From NCBI RefSeq assembly GCF_014645695.1, contig NZ_BMMF01000014.1, positions 1-64,000 on the forward strand: 64,000 bases of DNA. Reading direction: 5' to 3'. A program made the translations under genes and the position numbers. Positions within the stretch are counted from its first letter, which is position 1. The number at the start of each line of letters is the position of its first letter. The stretch comes from Salinarimonas ramus. GTDB taxonomy: Bacteria; Pseudomonadota; Alphaproteobacteria; Rhizobiales; Beijerinckiaceae. This document shows positions 48,730 through 58,012 of the stretch, one piece after another. The notes beneath the pieces were generated by a model. The model worked only from the letters and a program-made list of their open reading frames with translations. It ran no database searches and was not told the DNA's origin.

Positions 48730-49653
48730 ATGACAAGACAATCTGACGGCTCCACCGATTTCGAGCAAATGCTTATGAAAGAGCAGTCTAATCCAAACGC
48801 TGGATTTGTCCAACTATTATTGTCTGATTATGATGAAAAATCTGTGTGTATTTTCGTTGAAGGTAAAGACGATCCAGCATTCTATTTTGATTTTTTCTCA
48901 GCATGGTTTCCGGAATCTAGTATTCTTTTCTTTCCCTGCGGTGGGCGGAGAGGTGTCATTGGCGTCAAGTCCGCTCTAGCTGCGTACTCTCTTTCAGTCC
49001 AACCAAAAGCGATTTACTATCTGCGGGATCGTGACTTCGATGATGTTTTGGGGCGTAGGTGTGAAGCCGAAGTATATCGAACTGATTATTACTCCGTCGA
49101 AAGCTATTTTGCGAATGGAACGTTCTTCTCTTACCTCCTTCGTCGGTTTTCCGCGCCGGCGCCGAATTTAAATTATTTGAGGAGTATCGAAAAACAGATT
49201 AACGATACCTTGGTAAAGGTCTCGAAGGTAATGCTGGGACCTATGGCCTTGTTGGCCATTCTGCGTAGCAAAGGCGTAGATTTCAACTTCGATAAGCTCA
49301 AGATTGATCAAATAATTGATCTCTCAACAGCAAACTTTCGCATGCAGAAAAGATCAATGAAGATGATGATGGCACTCGAACTTGGCAATGTGTCTTACTC
49401 CCTCAAAGAGCTGATGGGTGTCTCTCGTGTCATGAGGAAGATGGATTTCAAGCAATGGGTACGTGGAAAGATTCTTTCTCAGGTCATGCGCCGCATATGC
49501 GCTTACCATCTTGAGCAAGTAGAAGCAAAGACGGGGCGGTCGTACAGATTTCTAGCTGATATGTTCGGTCGGTTGGCTCTGCAATACTCGTTCGGGTATC
49601 TGAAGAGGCTGGATACCTTGGAGAGGTATGTTCACTCGGCTATAAAATCGTAG
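48730..49653 (+). CDS. ariB: PARIS effector AriB (DUF4435, TOPRIM-like nuclease)
   Basis: A 307-residue DUF4435 protein. The TOPRIM-like acidic residues are visible: Glu44 in IFVEGKDD, Asp100 and Asp102 in YYLRDRDFDD, and Glu124 in YYSVESYF. The C-terminal half is helical and basic. In PARIS the released AriB is a toxic nuclease that cleaves host tRNA and stops phage growth. It starts 3 bases after ariA and shares its AT-rich composition. Its last 22 bases overlap the convergent XRE gene, which places the island edge there. Confidence 0.8.
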   Translation: MTRQSDGSTDFEQMLMKEQSNPNAGFVQLLLSDYDEKSVCIFVEGKDDPAFYFDFFSAWFPESSILFFPCGGRRGVIGVKSALAAYSLSVQPKAIYYLRDRDFDDVLGRRCEAEVYRTDYYSVESYFANGTFFSYLLRRFSAPAPNLNYLRSIEKQINDTLVKVSKVMLGPMALLAILRSKGVDFNFDKLKIDQIIDLSTANFRMQKRSMKMMMALELGNVSYSLKELMGVSRVMRKMDFKQWVRGKILSQVMRRICAYHLEQVEAKTGRSYRFLADMFGRLALQYSFGYLKRLDTLERYVHSAIKS

Positions 49654-49895
49654 CCAAACCGCACCCCCTCCCCACCATCCTCCCCCGGCATCAGGAACAC
49701 CAACCCCTCCCGCTCGAACGCCTCCCGCAGCAAGTCCACGGTCCGCTGATACCCCTTCAGCGGCCCCGGCTGCAGTTCGAGCCGGGCGATCGTGGGGTGC
49801 GAGACGCCGGAGCGTTCGGCGAGCTCGCGCTGCTCCCAGCGGAGCAGCGCGCGGGCGGCGCGGAGCTGTTCGCTGCTGATCCGTCGGGCCTTCAC
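49632..49895 (-). CDS. Small XRE-family (helix-turn-helix) regulator
   Basis: An 87-residue protein. The Cro/CI-type helix-turn-helix is QLRAARALLRWEQRELAERSG with VSHPTIARLE. The C-terminal part LREAFEREGLVFLMPGEDGGEGVRF is typical of a common alphaproteobacterial XRE family. The last codons (GYDFIAE) are AT-rich and lie inside the ariB 3' end, so the native tail was probably replaced by island sequence. I start at GTG 49895, with GGGGT 9 bases upstream; a GTG at 49904 is the alternative. Confidence 0.78.
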   Translation of the reverse strand: MKARRISSEQLRAARALLRWEQRELAERSGVSHPTIARLELQPGPLKGYQRTVDLLREAFEREGLVFLMPGEDGGEGVRFGYDFIAE

Positions 49896-49929
49896 GCGCC
49901 GCACACCCCAAAAGCTGATAAATCTCGTA

Positions 49930-49959
49930 TTGACTTCGTCCGCCGGACATGATTATACG
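49930..49959 (+). promoter_or_regulatory. Predicted promoter of the hypothetical gene at 49995
   Basis: TTGACT (49930-49935), an 18-base spacer and TATACG (49954-49959) give a plausible sigma-70 promoter 35 bases before the start codon. It overlaps the opposing XRE promoter. Confidence 0.5.
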
Positions 49960-49966
49960 ATTATCA
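49950..49966. promoter_or_regulatory. Candidate XRE operator
   Basis: A 17-base imperfect palindrome starts TGATTAT and ends ATTATCA, with 6 of 8 pairs matching. It covers the -10 region of both divergent promoters. Control by the adjacent XRE protein is inferred from position. Confidence 0.4.
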
Positions 49967-49980
49967 CCATCAACCGACAA
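49952..49980 (-). promoter_or_regulatory. Predicted promoter of the XRE gene
   Basis: On the minus strand TTGTCG (49975-49980), a 17-base spacer and a perfect TATAAT (49952-49957) lie about 57 bases upstream of the XRE start. It overlaps the divergent promoter. Confidence 0.55.
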
Positions 49981-49994
49981 CGAGGAGACCCCTC

Positions 49995-50414
49995 ATGCCG
50001 GAGCGCGTCGACGCGTGTCCGCTCGCGAGCCTGTGCGCGGAGGCGGAGCGGCTGATCGCGAGGAAGGAGGTCGTGGAGCGGGACGGGCTCGCGTCGGATT
50101 CCGAGCGGGTGCGGCGGCGGATGCACAAGGTCGTGGACGAGATCGACCTGACGCTCGGCCACATCGCCGGGCGGGCGTCGGATCATCTGCCGCGCTCGCC
50201 GGAGGGGGCGCTGTTCGCGCTCGCGCTCGCGGCCGGGCTCGCGGAGACGATCGCCGTCTCCGACGAGCCGCCCCCGCGCGCCGACCTGCGCCGGCTGCGG
50301 CGCCATCTCGCTGGCTTGCGCGCCTATCTCGAGGACGGCCGCGCGCCGATGCCGGCGGGCGTCGCGCGGTACTGGATGCCGGCGGGGGCGGACCTGCGGG
50401 GGGAGTTCGCCTGA
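49995..50414 (+). CDS. Hypothetical protein, helical
   Basis: A 139-residue mainly helical protein (ACPLASLCAEAERLIARKEV near the start, then VRRRMHKVVDEIDLTLGHIA). No family recognised. GAGGAG lies 8 bases before the ATG. Divergent from the XRE gene with shared promoters, so it may be the XRE target. Composition is that of the host genome. Confidence 0.65.
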   Translation: MPERVDACPLASLCAEAERLIARKEVVERDGLASDSERVRRRMHKVVDEIDLTLGHIAGRASDHLPRSPEGALFALALAAGLAETIAVSDEPPPRADLRRLRRHLAGLRAYLEDGRAPMPAGVARYWMPAGADLRGEFA

Positions 50415-50520
50415 GGGCGGTTTGCGCTCCCGCTTCCGCTTCGCGGAACACGCCTCTCGGCGTGCCCCATCCGTCACCGCGCTTCGCGCGGCGCCACCTT
50501 CCCCTACAGGGAAGGAGGGG
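50415..50520. repeat. GC-rich palindromic intergenic element
   Basis: Between the hypothetical gene and the DUF2189 gene lie CCACCTTCCCCTACAGGGAA-type and GCGCTTCGCGC-type palindromes. The form (CTTCCC-TACA-GGGAAG) resembles the element at 46995-47055. It is probably a dispersed intergenic repeat. Confidence 0.45.
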
Positions 50521-51360
50521 TCACCCCCGCGTGGGCGTCTTCGCGACGCTGTTCTCGTCCACCACGCGGCGGTAGAGGCGCCAGGTGGCGTGGCCCAGGA
50601 CCGGCATGGCGACGGTGAGCCCCACCAGCAGCGGGGCGGAGCCCAGGATGAGCAGAGCCGCGACGATCGCCGCCCAGAGCGTCATCGCCCGCTTGTTCTC
50701 GCGCACCGCCGCAAAGCTCGCCGCGAGCGCGATGCCCGCGCCGACGTCGCGATCCACCAGCATCGGCAGCGACACGACGCCGATGCAGAAGGCGAGCGCG
50801 GCGAAGGCGGCGCCGACCGCGTGGCCGACGATGACGAGCGCCCAGCCGCTCGGCGTGGTCAGGACCTCGCCCAGGAAGGCGAAGGGGCCGGCGATCGGCG
50901 TCGCGCCCCAGGTGGCGGCGAAGATCGCCTGCGCGCTCGCGATCCAGGCGACGAAGAGCGCGGCGAGCATGAGGCCGATGATGAGGATCGAGGTCACGCC
51001 CGGCCGGCGCAGCGCGTCGAGGCAGGAGATCCAGGTGCACTCGTCCCCCGTCTCCCGCCGCCGGCTCGCCTCGTAGAGCGGGATCGCGGCCAGCGGCCCG
51101 ACGATGGCGAAGCCCGCCACCAGCGGGAAGACGAGCCACAACCCGCTGTCGGAGAACACGGCGAGGCCGAGCACGATGCCGAAGAGCGGGTAGAACAGGG
51201 CCAGGAAGAAGAGGTGGGAGGGCTTCGCCAGGAAGTCCCGCCAGCCCTCCCGGAGCGCGGCGGTGACGTCGCCGGGCGCGATCTCGCGGATCGTCGGGCG
51301 CGGCGGCGAAGCGACGGTGGCGCGAACGGCGCCGGATGAGGTCGTCGTGGCGTGCGGCAT
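50521..51360 (-). CDS. DUF2189 membrane protein
   Basis: A 279-residue protein with five to six membrane helices. The segment REIAPGDVTAALREGWRDFL, followed by a helix pair and PLYEASRRRETGD, matches DUF2189, an alphaproteobacterial family of unknown function. The N-terminal 25 residues are disordered. No neighbour suggests a role. Confidence 0.8.
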   Translation of the reverse strand: MPHATTTSSGAVRATVASPPRPTIREIAPGDVTAALREGWRDFLAKPSHLFFLALFYPLFGIVLGLAVFSDSGLWLVFPLVAGFAIVGPLAAIPLYEASRRRETGDECTWISCLDALRRPGVTSILIIGLMLAALFVAWIASAQAIFAATWGATPIAGPFAFLGEVLTTPSGWALVIVGHAVGAAFAALAFCIGVVSLPMLVDRDVGAGIALAASFAAVRENKRAMTLWAAIVAALLILGSAPLLVGLTVAMPVLGHATWRLYRRVVDENSVAKTPTRG

Positions 51361-51657
51361 GTGCGCCTCCCTCGAAGCGTCTGCCCCCGGTCGTCCTCTC
51401 GTTCTCGGCTTCTTGCCGTCGGCCGCGATCGCGCCCCGCCGACGGATGTCTCTTCGACGTAGGGCGCCCGCGACGGCGCGACGAGGGCCAACGCGCGGAT
51501 ATCTCGCGGTTTCCCGAAGCCGGCGGTTCCGCGCCCGTCTGCAAGGAAGGGCTTTCCTCTGCGCAAGCGGAGTCTGGGTTCATTTTAATCAACTGTTGTG
51601 CGTCGCTATTTATCGGATGCTCCATCGGTGGCGCACGTACGTGCCGCACAGGAAACG
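51361..51657. other. Intergenic region upstream of a chemoreceptor gene
   Basis: About 300 bases between divergent DUF2189 and chemoreceptor genes. The right end (51575-51625) is AT-richer (TTTTAATCAACT, CTATTTATC) and probably carries the chemoreceptor promoter, but no clear -35/-10 pair can be assigned. No gene is seen. Confidence 0.4.
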
Positions 51658-53391
51658 ATGGAGCCGACGATGGGTATGAAGATGCACGGCGGGATCGGCA
51701 TGCGGCTGGCCCTCGGGTTCGGGTTCATGCTGCTGCTCATGGTGGCGCTGACCTTCGTGTCGACCACGCAGGTGAACCGGCTCGACCGCGATCTCACCGA
51801 GATCAACGAGGTCAACAGCCGCCTGCAACGTTTCGCCATCAACTTCCGCGGCAGCGTGCACGACCGCGCCATCGCCATCCGCGACGTGGTGCTGGTGGAC
51901 GATCCCGGCGCGCGCCGCGAGGCGGTGGCGACGATCGCGAGCCTCGCCGCCGCCTATGCGCAGAACGAGCAGGCGATGACCGCGCTGGTGGCGGAGGTCG
52001 ACGCCTCGCCGGCGGAGCGCGACATCCTCGCCGACATCGCCGCGATCCAGGCGCGCACCAACCCGCTCGTGGCCGAGATCGTCCGCCTGCAGGAGGCGGG
52101 CGACGAAGCGGGCGCGCGGGCGATCCTGCTCGGCGAGGTGAGCGGGCTGTTCACGGACTGGCTCGGTGCCATCAACCGCTTCATCGACTTCCAGGAGGAC
52201 GCGAACCAGCGCATCGGCGCGCAGGTGAGCGCGTCGGCCGCCGGCTTCCAGACGCTGGCGCTCGTCGCGCTCCTCGTGGCGGGCGTGCTCGCCATGGCCA
52301 CCGCGCTCCTCGTCGGGCGCTCGGTGACGCGGCCGGTGAACGGGCTCGTTCGCGCGATGCAGCGCCTCGCCACCGGCGACACGGCGGTGGAGATCCCGCA
52401 TGCGGATCGTCGCGACGAGGTCGGCGACATGGCCCGCACCGTCGTCGTCTTCCGCGACAACGCGGCCGAGCGCGTGCGCCTCGAGCGCGAGGCCGGCCTC
52501 GAGCGCGACCGCGCCCGCGAGCGCCAGGCGCAGCTCGAGCAGCTCATCGCACGCTTCCGCGAGATCATCGCCCGGGCGCTGGCGAGCGTGAACGACGGCA
52601 CGCGCTCCATGCGCGAGACCGCGGGCTCGCTCAGCGAGGTCGCGGGGCTCGCGGTGGGCCAAGCCAACGCCGCCCGCGAGGCGTCCTCGACGGCGAACGC
52701 CGAGGTGCAGGCGGTGGCGACTGCGGCCGAGCAGCTCTCCGCCTCCATCCGCGAGATCGCCGAGCAGGCGAGCCGCGCCACCGACATCGTGCGCCGCGCC
52801 ACCGACACGGCGCAGGAGACGAACGCCAAGGTCGGCTCCCTCGCCGAGGCGGCGGAGCGGATCGGCGCCGTCGTCGACATGATCCGCACCATCGCGCAGC
52901 AGACGAACCTGCTCGCGCTCAACGCCACCATCGAGGCGGCCCGCGCGGGCGAGGCCGGCAAGGGCTTCGCCGTGGTCGCGGCGGAAGTGAAGCAGCTCGC
53001 CGACCAGACGGCCAAGGCCACCGACCAGATCGCCGAGCAGATCACCGCCGTGCAGGGCTCGACCCGCGAGAGCGTCGACGCCATCCGCGACATCGGCACG
53101 GCGGTGCACGACATCGACGGCTTCATGCAGGCGATCGCCACCGCGGTGGAGGAGCAGGATTCCGCCACGAAGGAGATCTCGACGTCGATCGCGGTCGCCT
53201 CGCGCGGCGCCTCGGACGCGACGCAGAACGTCGACGAGGTCACCCGGGCGATCGACGAGACCTCCGGCCAGGCGCGCACGGTGCTGGGCGTGTCCGACAC
53301 GCTGACCGACGTGGCCAAGGAGCTCTCCGAGGCGGTGGAGAGCTTCCTCGAAGGCGTCGCGGCGGAGCGTCGCGAGCGCAAGGCGGCCTGA
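51658..53391 (+). CDS. Methyl-accepting chemotaxis protein
   Basis: A 577-residue chemoreceptor. Membrane helix 1 is near residues 14-34 and helix 2 near 195-220. A four-helix-bundle outer domain lies between them (begins [18 protein letters not shown]), then HAMP and a signalling domain with tip [16 protein letters not shown]. The ligand is unknown. AGGA lies 5 bases before the ATG at 51658. It shares a long, nearly identical DNA block with the chemoreceptor gene at 39918. Confidence 0.9.
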   Translation: MEPTMGMKMHGGIGMRLALGFGFMLLLMVALTFVSTTQVNRLDRDLTEINEVNSRLQRFAINFRGSVHDRAIAIRDVVLVDDPGARREAVATIASLAAAYAQNEQAMTALVAEVDASPAERDILADIAAIQARTNPLVAEIVRLQEAGDEAGARAILLGEVSGLFTDWLGAINRFIDFQEDANQRIGAQVSASAAGFQTLALVALLVAGVLAMATALLVGRSVTRPVNGLVRAMQRLATGDTAVEIPHADRRDEVGDMARTVVVFRDNAAERVRLEREAGLERDRARERQAQLEQLIARFREIIARALASVNDGTRSMRETAGSLSEVAGLAVGQANAAREASSTANAEVQAVATAAEQLSASIREIAEQASRATDIVRRATDTAQETNAKVGSLAEAAERIGAVVDMIRTIAQQTNLLALNATIEAARAGEAGKGFAVVAAEVKQLADQTAKATDQIAEQITAVQGSTRESVDAIRDIGTAVHDIDGFMQAIATAVEEQDSATKEISTSIAVASRGASDATQNVDEVTRAIDETSGQARTVLGVSDTLTDVAKELSEAVESFLEGVAAERRERKAA

Positions 53392-53408
53392 GGGGCGAAG
53401 CCTCTCGC

Positions 53409-53440
53409 GGCAGGCCGGGTGAATACCACCCCGGCCTGCC
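53409..53440 (+). terminator. Strong hairpin after the chemoreceptor gene
   Basis: GGCAGGCCGGG (53409-53419) pairs perfectly with CCCGGCCTGCC (53430-53440) across a 10-base loop, 18 bases after the stop codon. There is no T run. It is a likely transcription end or mRNA-stabilising structure. Confidence 0.6.
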
Positions 53441-53543
53441 TCAACGTAACCGATTAACCGAGAATTAGTACGCACGGCGCCACCTTCGGATATCCGGTCG
53501 ACAGATGCACGACCGCCCATGTTCTCCAATCCGGAGCTCGTCC

Positions 53544-55658
53544 GTGCCGCGCCTCCTCTCCCGCCTGCTTTTCCGCAACCGCGCCCGCGCCACCTCGTCG
53601 ACCCGCTCCGCTCCCGGGCGGAGGCGCCGGGGCGTTCATCTCTCGCTGCGCGCGAAGCTCATCGGCGGGTTCTCCGTTCTCGTTCTCGCGCTCGTCGCCC
53701 TGGTCGCCGTGGCGGCGCAGGGGCTGCGGACCGTGGACGGGCTGGCGGAGGGCCAGCGCGAGGCGGCGGCGGCGGGGCGGCTCCTCGTCGAGGCGGAACG
53801 TGCCGTTCTCTCCGCGCGCCACGCCGTCGAGCGCTTCCGTAGGGAAACGAGCGAGCAATCGGCAGACGCCGCGGGCGCGGCGGTGGCGCGTCTCGGCGAG
53901 GTGGCGGAGGCGCTCGAGGCACGCTTCTCCGCGGACGAGGCGGCGGCGGAGCCCCTCGAGGCGACGCTGGAGGCGCTGGGGCTTCTCGAGCGCAGCTTCG
54001 GGTCGCTGCGCGAGATCGCCACAGAGGTCGGCACGATCGCCGAGCGCGTGCATACGAGCGGGGAGGGGGCGCGCACGCTCCTCCTCGCGACGATGGCGGA
54101 CGCCGCCGCGACCGGACGCGGCGAGGCCGCGCTCGACGCCGCGACGATCCTCGATCGGCTGATGCTGGCGCGCGTCCACGTGCAGCGCCTCGCGACGAAC
54201 CTCGACAACACGGACGCGGAGCGCGCTCGCGCCGCCATGTCGGAGGCGGTGGCGGGGCTCAATCGCCTCGACCGCGCGCTCACCGATGCGCAGAGCCGCG
54301 AGCGCCTCGGCGACCTGCGCGAGGCGCTCGCCGCGACGGCGGAGGACGTCAACCGGCTCAGCGGCATCGCGCCCATGCGCGGCATGATCGCAAACGGCCT
54401 GGAGACCCGCGCCGGCGCCATCGCCGCCGGCGTCGCGGCCCTCGCCGAGATCGGCGAGACCCGCCGCCTCGCGCTGGAGGCGGCCTCAGAAGCGAGCATC
54501 GCCGAGACCATCGCCACGACGATCGCCATCGGTGCCGCCTTCGCCGCGTTGGGCGCGGTGCTGGCGCTCTGGCTCGGCCTGTCGATCTCGCGCGCCATCC
54601 TCGGCTTCTCGCGCTCGCTGACGCGCATCGCCGCCGGCGAGACGGGCGTCGCGATCTACGGCCGCGGCCGCGCCGACGAGATCGGCGCGCTGGCCGAGGC
54701 GGTGGCCGGCATCGAGGCGAACGCGATCGCCCGCGCCGAGGCCGACCGCGAGGCCGAGGCCGCGCGCGAGCGCGAGGCTGCGGCCGCGCGCAAGGCGCAG
54801 ACCGCGGCGCTCGCCGCGCGCTTCCGCGAGGCCGTGGGCGGCATCGTCGAGCACGTCGCGGGCGCCGCTCGCGAGATGGAGGGCGCCGCGCGCGGCCTCA
54901 CCGCGACGTCGCAGGAGGCGTCGGGCCAGGCGGCGGCCGTCGCCTCCGCCTCGGAGGAGACGGCCGTGAACGTCCAGACCGTCGCGGCCGCGGTGGAGGA
55001 GCTCGCCGCCTCCACGGGCGAGATCCGCCGGCAGGTGGAGGATTCCACCGCCATCGCCGGCGAGGCGACCCGCATGGCCGAGGGCACCGCCGGGCGCGTG
55101 CGGGAGATGGCCGAGACCGCCGAGCGCATCGGCGCCATCGTCACGCTGATCCAGGAGATCGCCGAGCAGACGAACCTGCTCGCCTTGAACGCGACGATCG
55201 AGGCGGCGCGCGCGGGGGAGGCGGGGCGCGGCTTCGCCGTCGTCGCCGCGGAGGTGAAGGGGCTCGCCGATCAGACCGCGAAGGCGACGGTCGAGATCCG
55301 CGACCAGATCGCGGGCATGCAGGGCGTCACGAGCGCCTCGGCGCAGGCGATCACGGAGGTCTCCGGTACGATCGAGCGGCTGAGCGCCACCGCCGGCGCC
55401 ATCGCGGCGGCGGTCTCGCAGCAGGGCGCGGCGACGCGGGAGATCGCTCGCAACGTCCAGGAGGCGGCGGTCGGCGCTTCCGAGGTCTCAGCGGCGATCG
55501 TCGGCGTGAACGAATCCGCGGCGACGTCCTCGACCGCCGCCGGGCGCGTCCTCGCCTCGGCCAGCGAACTCGCGAGCCAGGCCAGCGACCTCGACCGCGC
55601 GGTCGACGCCTTCGTGCGCGCGATCACGCAGGAGGAGGAGACGGCGCGGGCCGCGTGA
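53544..55658 (+). CDS. Methyl-accepting chemotaxis protein
   Basis: A 704-residue chemoreceptor. An Arg-rich N-terminus (about 1-30) precedes membrane helix 1 ([20 protein letters not shown]). A helical outer domain of about 270 residues follows, then helix 2 near 320-345, HAMP, a charged coiled coil ([16 protein letters not shown]) and the signalling tip [17 protein letters not shown] prefer the GTG at 53544 with CGGAG 8 bases upstream; an ATG at 53505 has no ribosome site. It lies 152 bases after another chemoreceptor gene. Confidence 0.88.
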   Translation: MPRLLSRLLFRNRARATSSTRSAPGRRRRGVHLSLRAKLIGGFSVLVLALVALVAVAAQGLRTVDGLAEGQREAAAAGRLLVEAERAVLSARHAVERFRRETSEQSADAAGAAVARLGEVAEALEARFSADEAAAEPLEATLEALGLLERSFGSLREIATEVGTIAERVHTSGEGARTLLLATMADAAATGRGEAALDAATILDRLMLARVHVQRLATNLDNTDAERARAAMSEAVAGLNRLDRALTDAQSRERLGDLREALAATAEDVNRLSGIAPMRGMIANGLETRAGAIAAGVAALAEIGETRRLALEAASEASIAETIATTIAIGAAFAALGAVLALWLGLSISRAILGFSRSLTRIAAGETGVAIYGRGRADEIGALAEAVAGIEANAIARAEADREAEAAREREAAAARKAQTAALAARFREAVGGIVEHVAGAAREMEGAARGLTATSQEASGQAAAVASASEETAVNVQTVAAAVEELAASTGEIRRQVEDSTAIAGEATRMAEGTAGRVREMAETAERIGAIVTLIQEIAEQTNLLALNATIEAARAGEAGRGFAVVAAEVKGLADQTAKATVEIRDQIAGMQGVTSASAQAITEVSGTIERLSATAGAIAAAVSQQGAATREIARNVQEAAVGASEVSAAIVGVNESAATSSTAAGRVLASASELASQASDLDRAVDAFVRAITQEEETARAA

Positions 55659-55673
55659 GGCGGCCGAGCGCCC

Positions 55674-57929
55674 TCAATCCGCGCCGCGTACGGGAACGGC
55701 GGCGGGGGCGTCGGCGCGGGGGCGGTACGCCTTCTGGATGAAGAAGATCGCCGCCGCGAGCCCGACGCCGATCGCGTCCGTCACGAGCCCGCCCTCGATC
55801 ATGAAGAGGGCCGCTACCGCGAGCAGGACGCGCATGTACCAGGGCGAGCGTCCGCCCAGGAACCAGCCCTGCACCGAGGCGGAGAGCAGGAAGACGCCGA
55901 CCACCGCCGTGACCAGCGCGCGGGCGATCTCGAGCCAGGTGCCGTCCATCAAGAGCGCGCCGTTGTAGAAGAACATGAACGGCACGATGAAGGCGGCGAT
56001 GCCGATCTTGAAGGAGGCGACGGAGGTCTCCATCGCGTTGGCGCCCGAGATGCCCGCCGCCGCGTAGGAGGCGAGCGCCACCGGCGGCGTGATCGCCGAG
56101 ACGACGGCGAAGTAGAACACGAAGAAGTGCGCCGTCAGCAGCGGGATGCCGAGCTGCACGAGCCCGGGCGCCACGACGGAGGCGGCGACGGCATAGGCCG
56201 CCGTCGTCGGCATGCCCATGCCGAGCAGGATCGCGATGAGCATGGCGAAGACCATCGCCAGCAGCTGGGAGGCCTCCGCGAGCCCCAGCAGCAGCGAGGA
56301 GAAGCGCGCGCCCACGCCCGTGAGCGAGATGACGCCGACGATGATGCCGGCGCAGGCGCACACGACGATGATCTGGATCGACATGATGCCGGCGAGCTCG
56401 AGCGCCTTGAGGATCGAGCGAATCCCCATCCGGTAGGGCGTGAGCCAGCTGACCACGGCCGCGGCCGCCGTCGCGAGCGTGCCGGCTCGGATGACGGAAT
56501 AGCCCATGAACAGAGCCGCGATCAGGATGATGATCGGGATGAACAGGAACACCCGCTTGAGCATCGCGGGGAGCTTGGGCAGCTCGTCGTCGCGCATGCC
56601 GCGCATGCCGAGCTTCGCCGCCTCGAAATCCACCATGAAGTAGATCGAGGCGAAATAGAGGATCGCCGGGATGATCGCCGCGATGGCGATCTCGGTGTAG
56701 GGGATGCCCGTCACCTCGGCCATGATGAAGGCGCCCGCGCCCATGATCGGCGGCATGATCTGCCCGCCCGTGGAGGCCGCGGCCTCGATCGCGCCGGCGG
56801 TCTTCTTGTGGTAGCCGACCTTCTTCATCAGGGGGATCGTCAGCGAGCCCGTGGCGACGACGTTGCCGGCGGACGTGCCGTTGATCATGCCCATCAGGCC
56901 CGATGCGAAGACCGCGACCTTGGCCGGCCCGCCGCGGGCGCGGCCGGCGAGCGCGAAGGCGAAGTTGACGAAATAGTCGCCCACCTTCGAGGCCTGCAGG
57001 AAGGCCGCGAAGATGATGAACAGGATGATGTAGGTCGAGGAGACGGCCGTCGTGGGGCCGAGCACGCCGACGTCCGTGTAGAGCTGGCTGAAGAAGCGCT
57101 GCCACGTCACCCGCGGCGCCTCGAGGAAGCCTGGCAGCCAGGGCGCGACGAAGACGTAGGCGAGGAAGATCACGGAGATCATCACGAGCGCCATGCCCGC
57201 GACGCGGCGCGTGAGCTCCATGATGAGCAGCGTGCCGGCGACGGCCGCGAGCGAGATCCCGATCGGCGCGAAGGGCGTGCCGGTCGAGTTGCGCATCAGC
57301 GTGCCGTAGATGGTGATCAGGTAGGCCGCCACCGCGAAGCCGCACACGGCGAGGACGAGGTCCGGCGCGGTGACGCGGGCGCGCTCGCGCTTGTGCATCC
57401 ACGACAGGACGATGGCGCCGATCGTCGCGAGAAGCAGCGGCGCGCCGTACAGCCAGGTCTCGCGGAACTTGATGGTGGCGTCGAGCCCGTTCCACATCAC
57501 GCCGCCGTCGATGAGCCGTGCGAACCAGAGCGCGACGCCGAAGGCGAAGAGGGCGGGGATCATCAGCATCCAGCCGGCGATCTCGACCATGCGGGTCTCG
57601 CCCATCGCGTCGTCGGCGAAGCGCGTTCCGGCGAAGAGGACGAAGCCGAGCGCCAGCGCGCCCGCGACGTGGACGATGCGGAAGTTCCACGTCTCCATGG
57701 GGAGCGTGGGCAGGAAGCCCAGGCGGATGCCGGTCCAGTCGGAGATGGACAGGCCGTTGAGCGCCGCCAGGTGGAAGCCGGCATAGATCGCCGCCAGCGT
57801 CGCGACGACGAGGTAGAGCCGCGGCCCGAAGAGCCGGCGGTTGCTCTCGATGGGCTCCTCGTCGACGCCCTCCGCCAGGATGAGCGTATCGTCGGCGATC
57901 TTGTTGCCGGCCATCTTGTCGCTCGCCAT
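55674..57929 (-). CDS. TRAP-TAXI fused permease (DctQM-type)
   Basis: A 751-residue fused TRAP permease with roughly 18 membrane segments. The N-terminal third holds DctQ-like helices; the rest is the DctM channel (ATGSLTIPLMKKVGYHKK, GGQIMPPIMGAGAFIMAEVTG). The fused form is typical of TAXI-type TRAP systems. It works with the binding protein encoded upstream, 83 bases away, to import an organic acid or amino acid with sodium or protons. The ATG at 57929 is used; its ribosome site is weak. Confidence 0.9.
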   Translation of the reverse strand: MASDKMAGNKIADDTLILAEGVDEEPIESNRRLFGPRLYLVVATLAAIYAGFHLAALNGLSISDWTGIRLGFLPTLPMETWNFRIVHVAGALALGFVLFAGTRFADDAMGETRMVEIAGWMLMIPALFAFGVALWFARLIDGGVMWNGLDATIKFRETWLYGAPLLLATIGAIVLSWMHKRERARVTAPDLVLAVCGFAVAAYLITIYGTLMRNSTGTPFAPIGISLAAVAGTLLIMELTRRVAGMALVMISVIFLAYVFVAPWLPGFLEAPRVTWQRFFSQLYTDVGVLGPTTAVSSTYIILFIIFAAFLQASKVGDYFVNFAFALAGRARGGPAKVAVFASGLMGMINGTSAGNVVATGSLTIPLMKKVGYHKKTAGAIEAAASTGGQIMPPIMGAGAFIMAEVTGIPYTEIAIAAIIPAILYFASIYFMVDFEAAKLGMRGMRDDELPKLPAMLKRVFLFIPIIILIAALFMGYSVIRAGTLATAAAAVVSWLTPYRMGIRSILKALELAGIMSIQIIVVCACAGIIVGVISLTGVGARFSSLLLGLAEASQLLAMVFAMLIAILLGMGMPTTAAYAVAASVVAPGLVQLGIPLLTAHFFVFYFAVVSAITPPVALASYAAAGISGANAMETSVASFKIGIAAFIVPFMFFYNGALLMDGTWLEIARALVTAVVGVFLLSASVQGWFLGGRSPWYMRVLLAVAALFMIEGGLVTDAIGVGLAAAIFFIQKAYRPRADAPAAVPVRGAD

Positions 57930-58012
57930 CGTCTCGCTCGCTCGCTGTCCTGTCGCGTCGCGACCGCCCGCGCGGGATGCGCGGGCGGTTTCTCGTGTCG
58001 GGGTCGGCCGGA

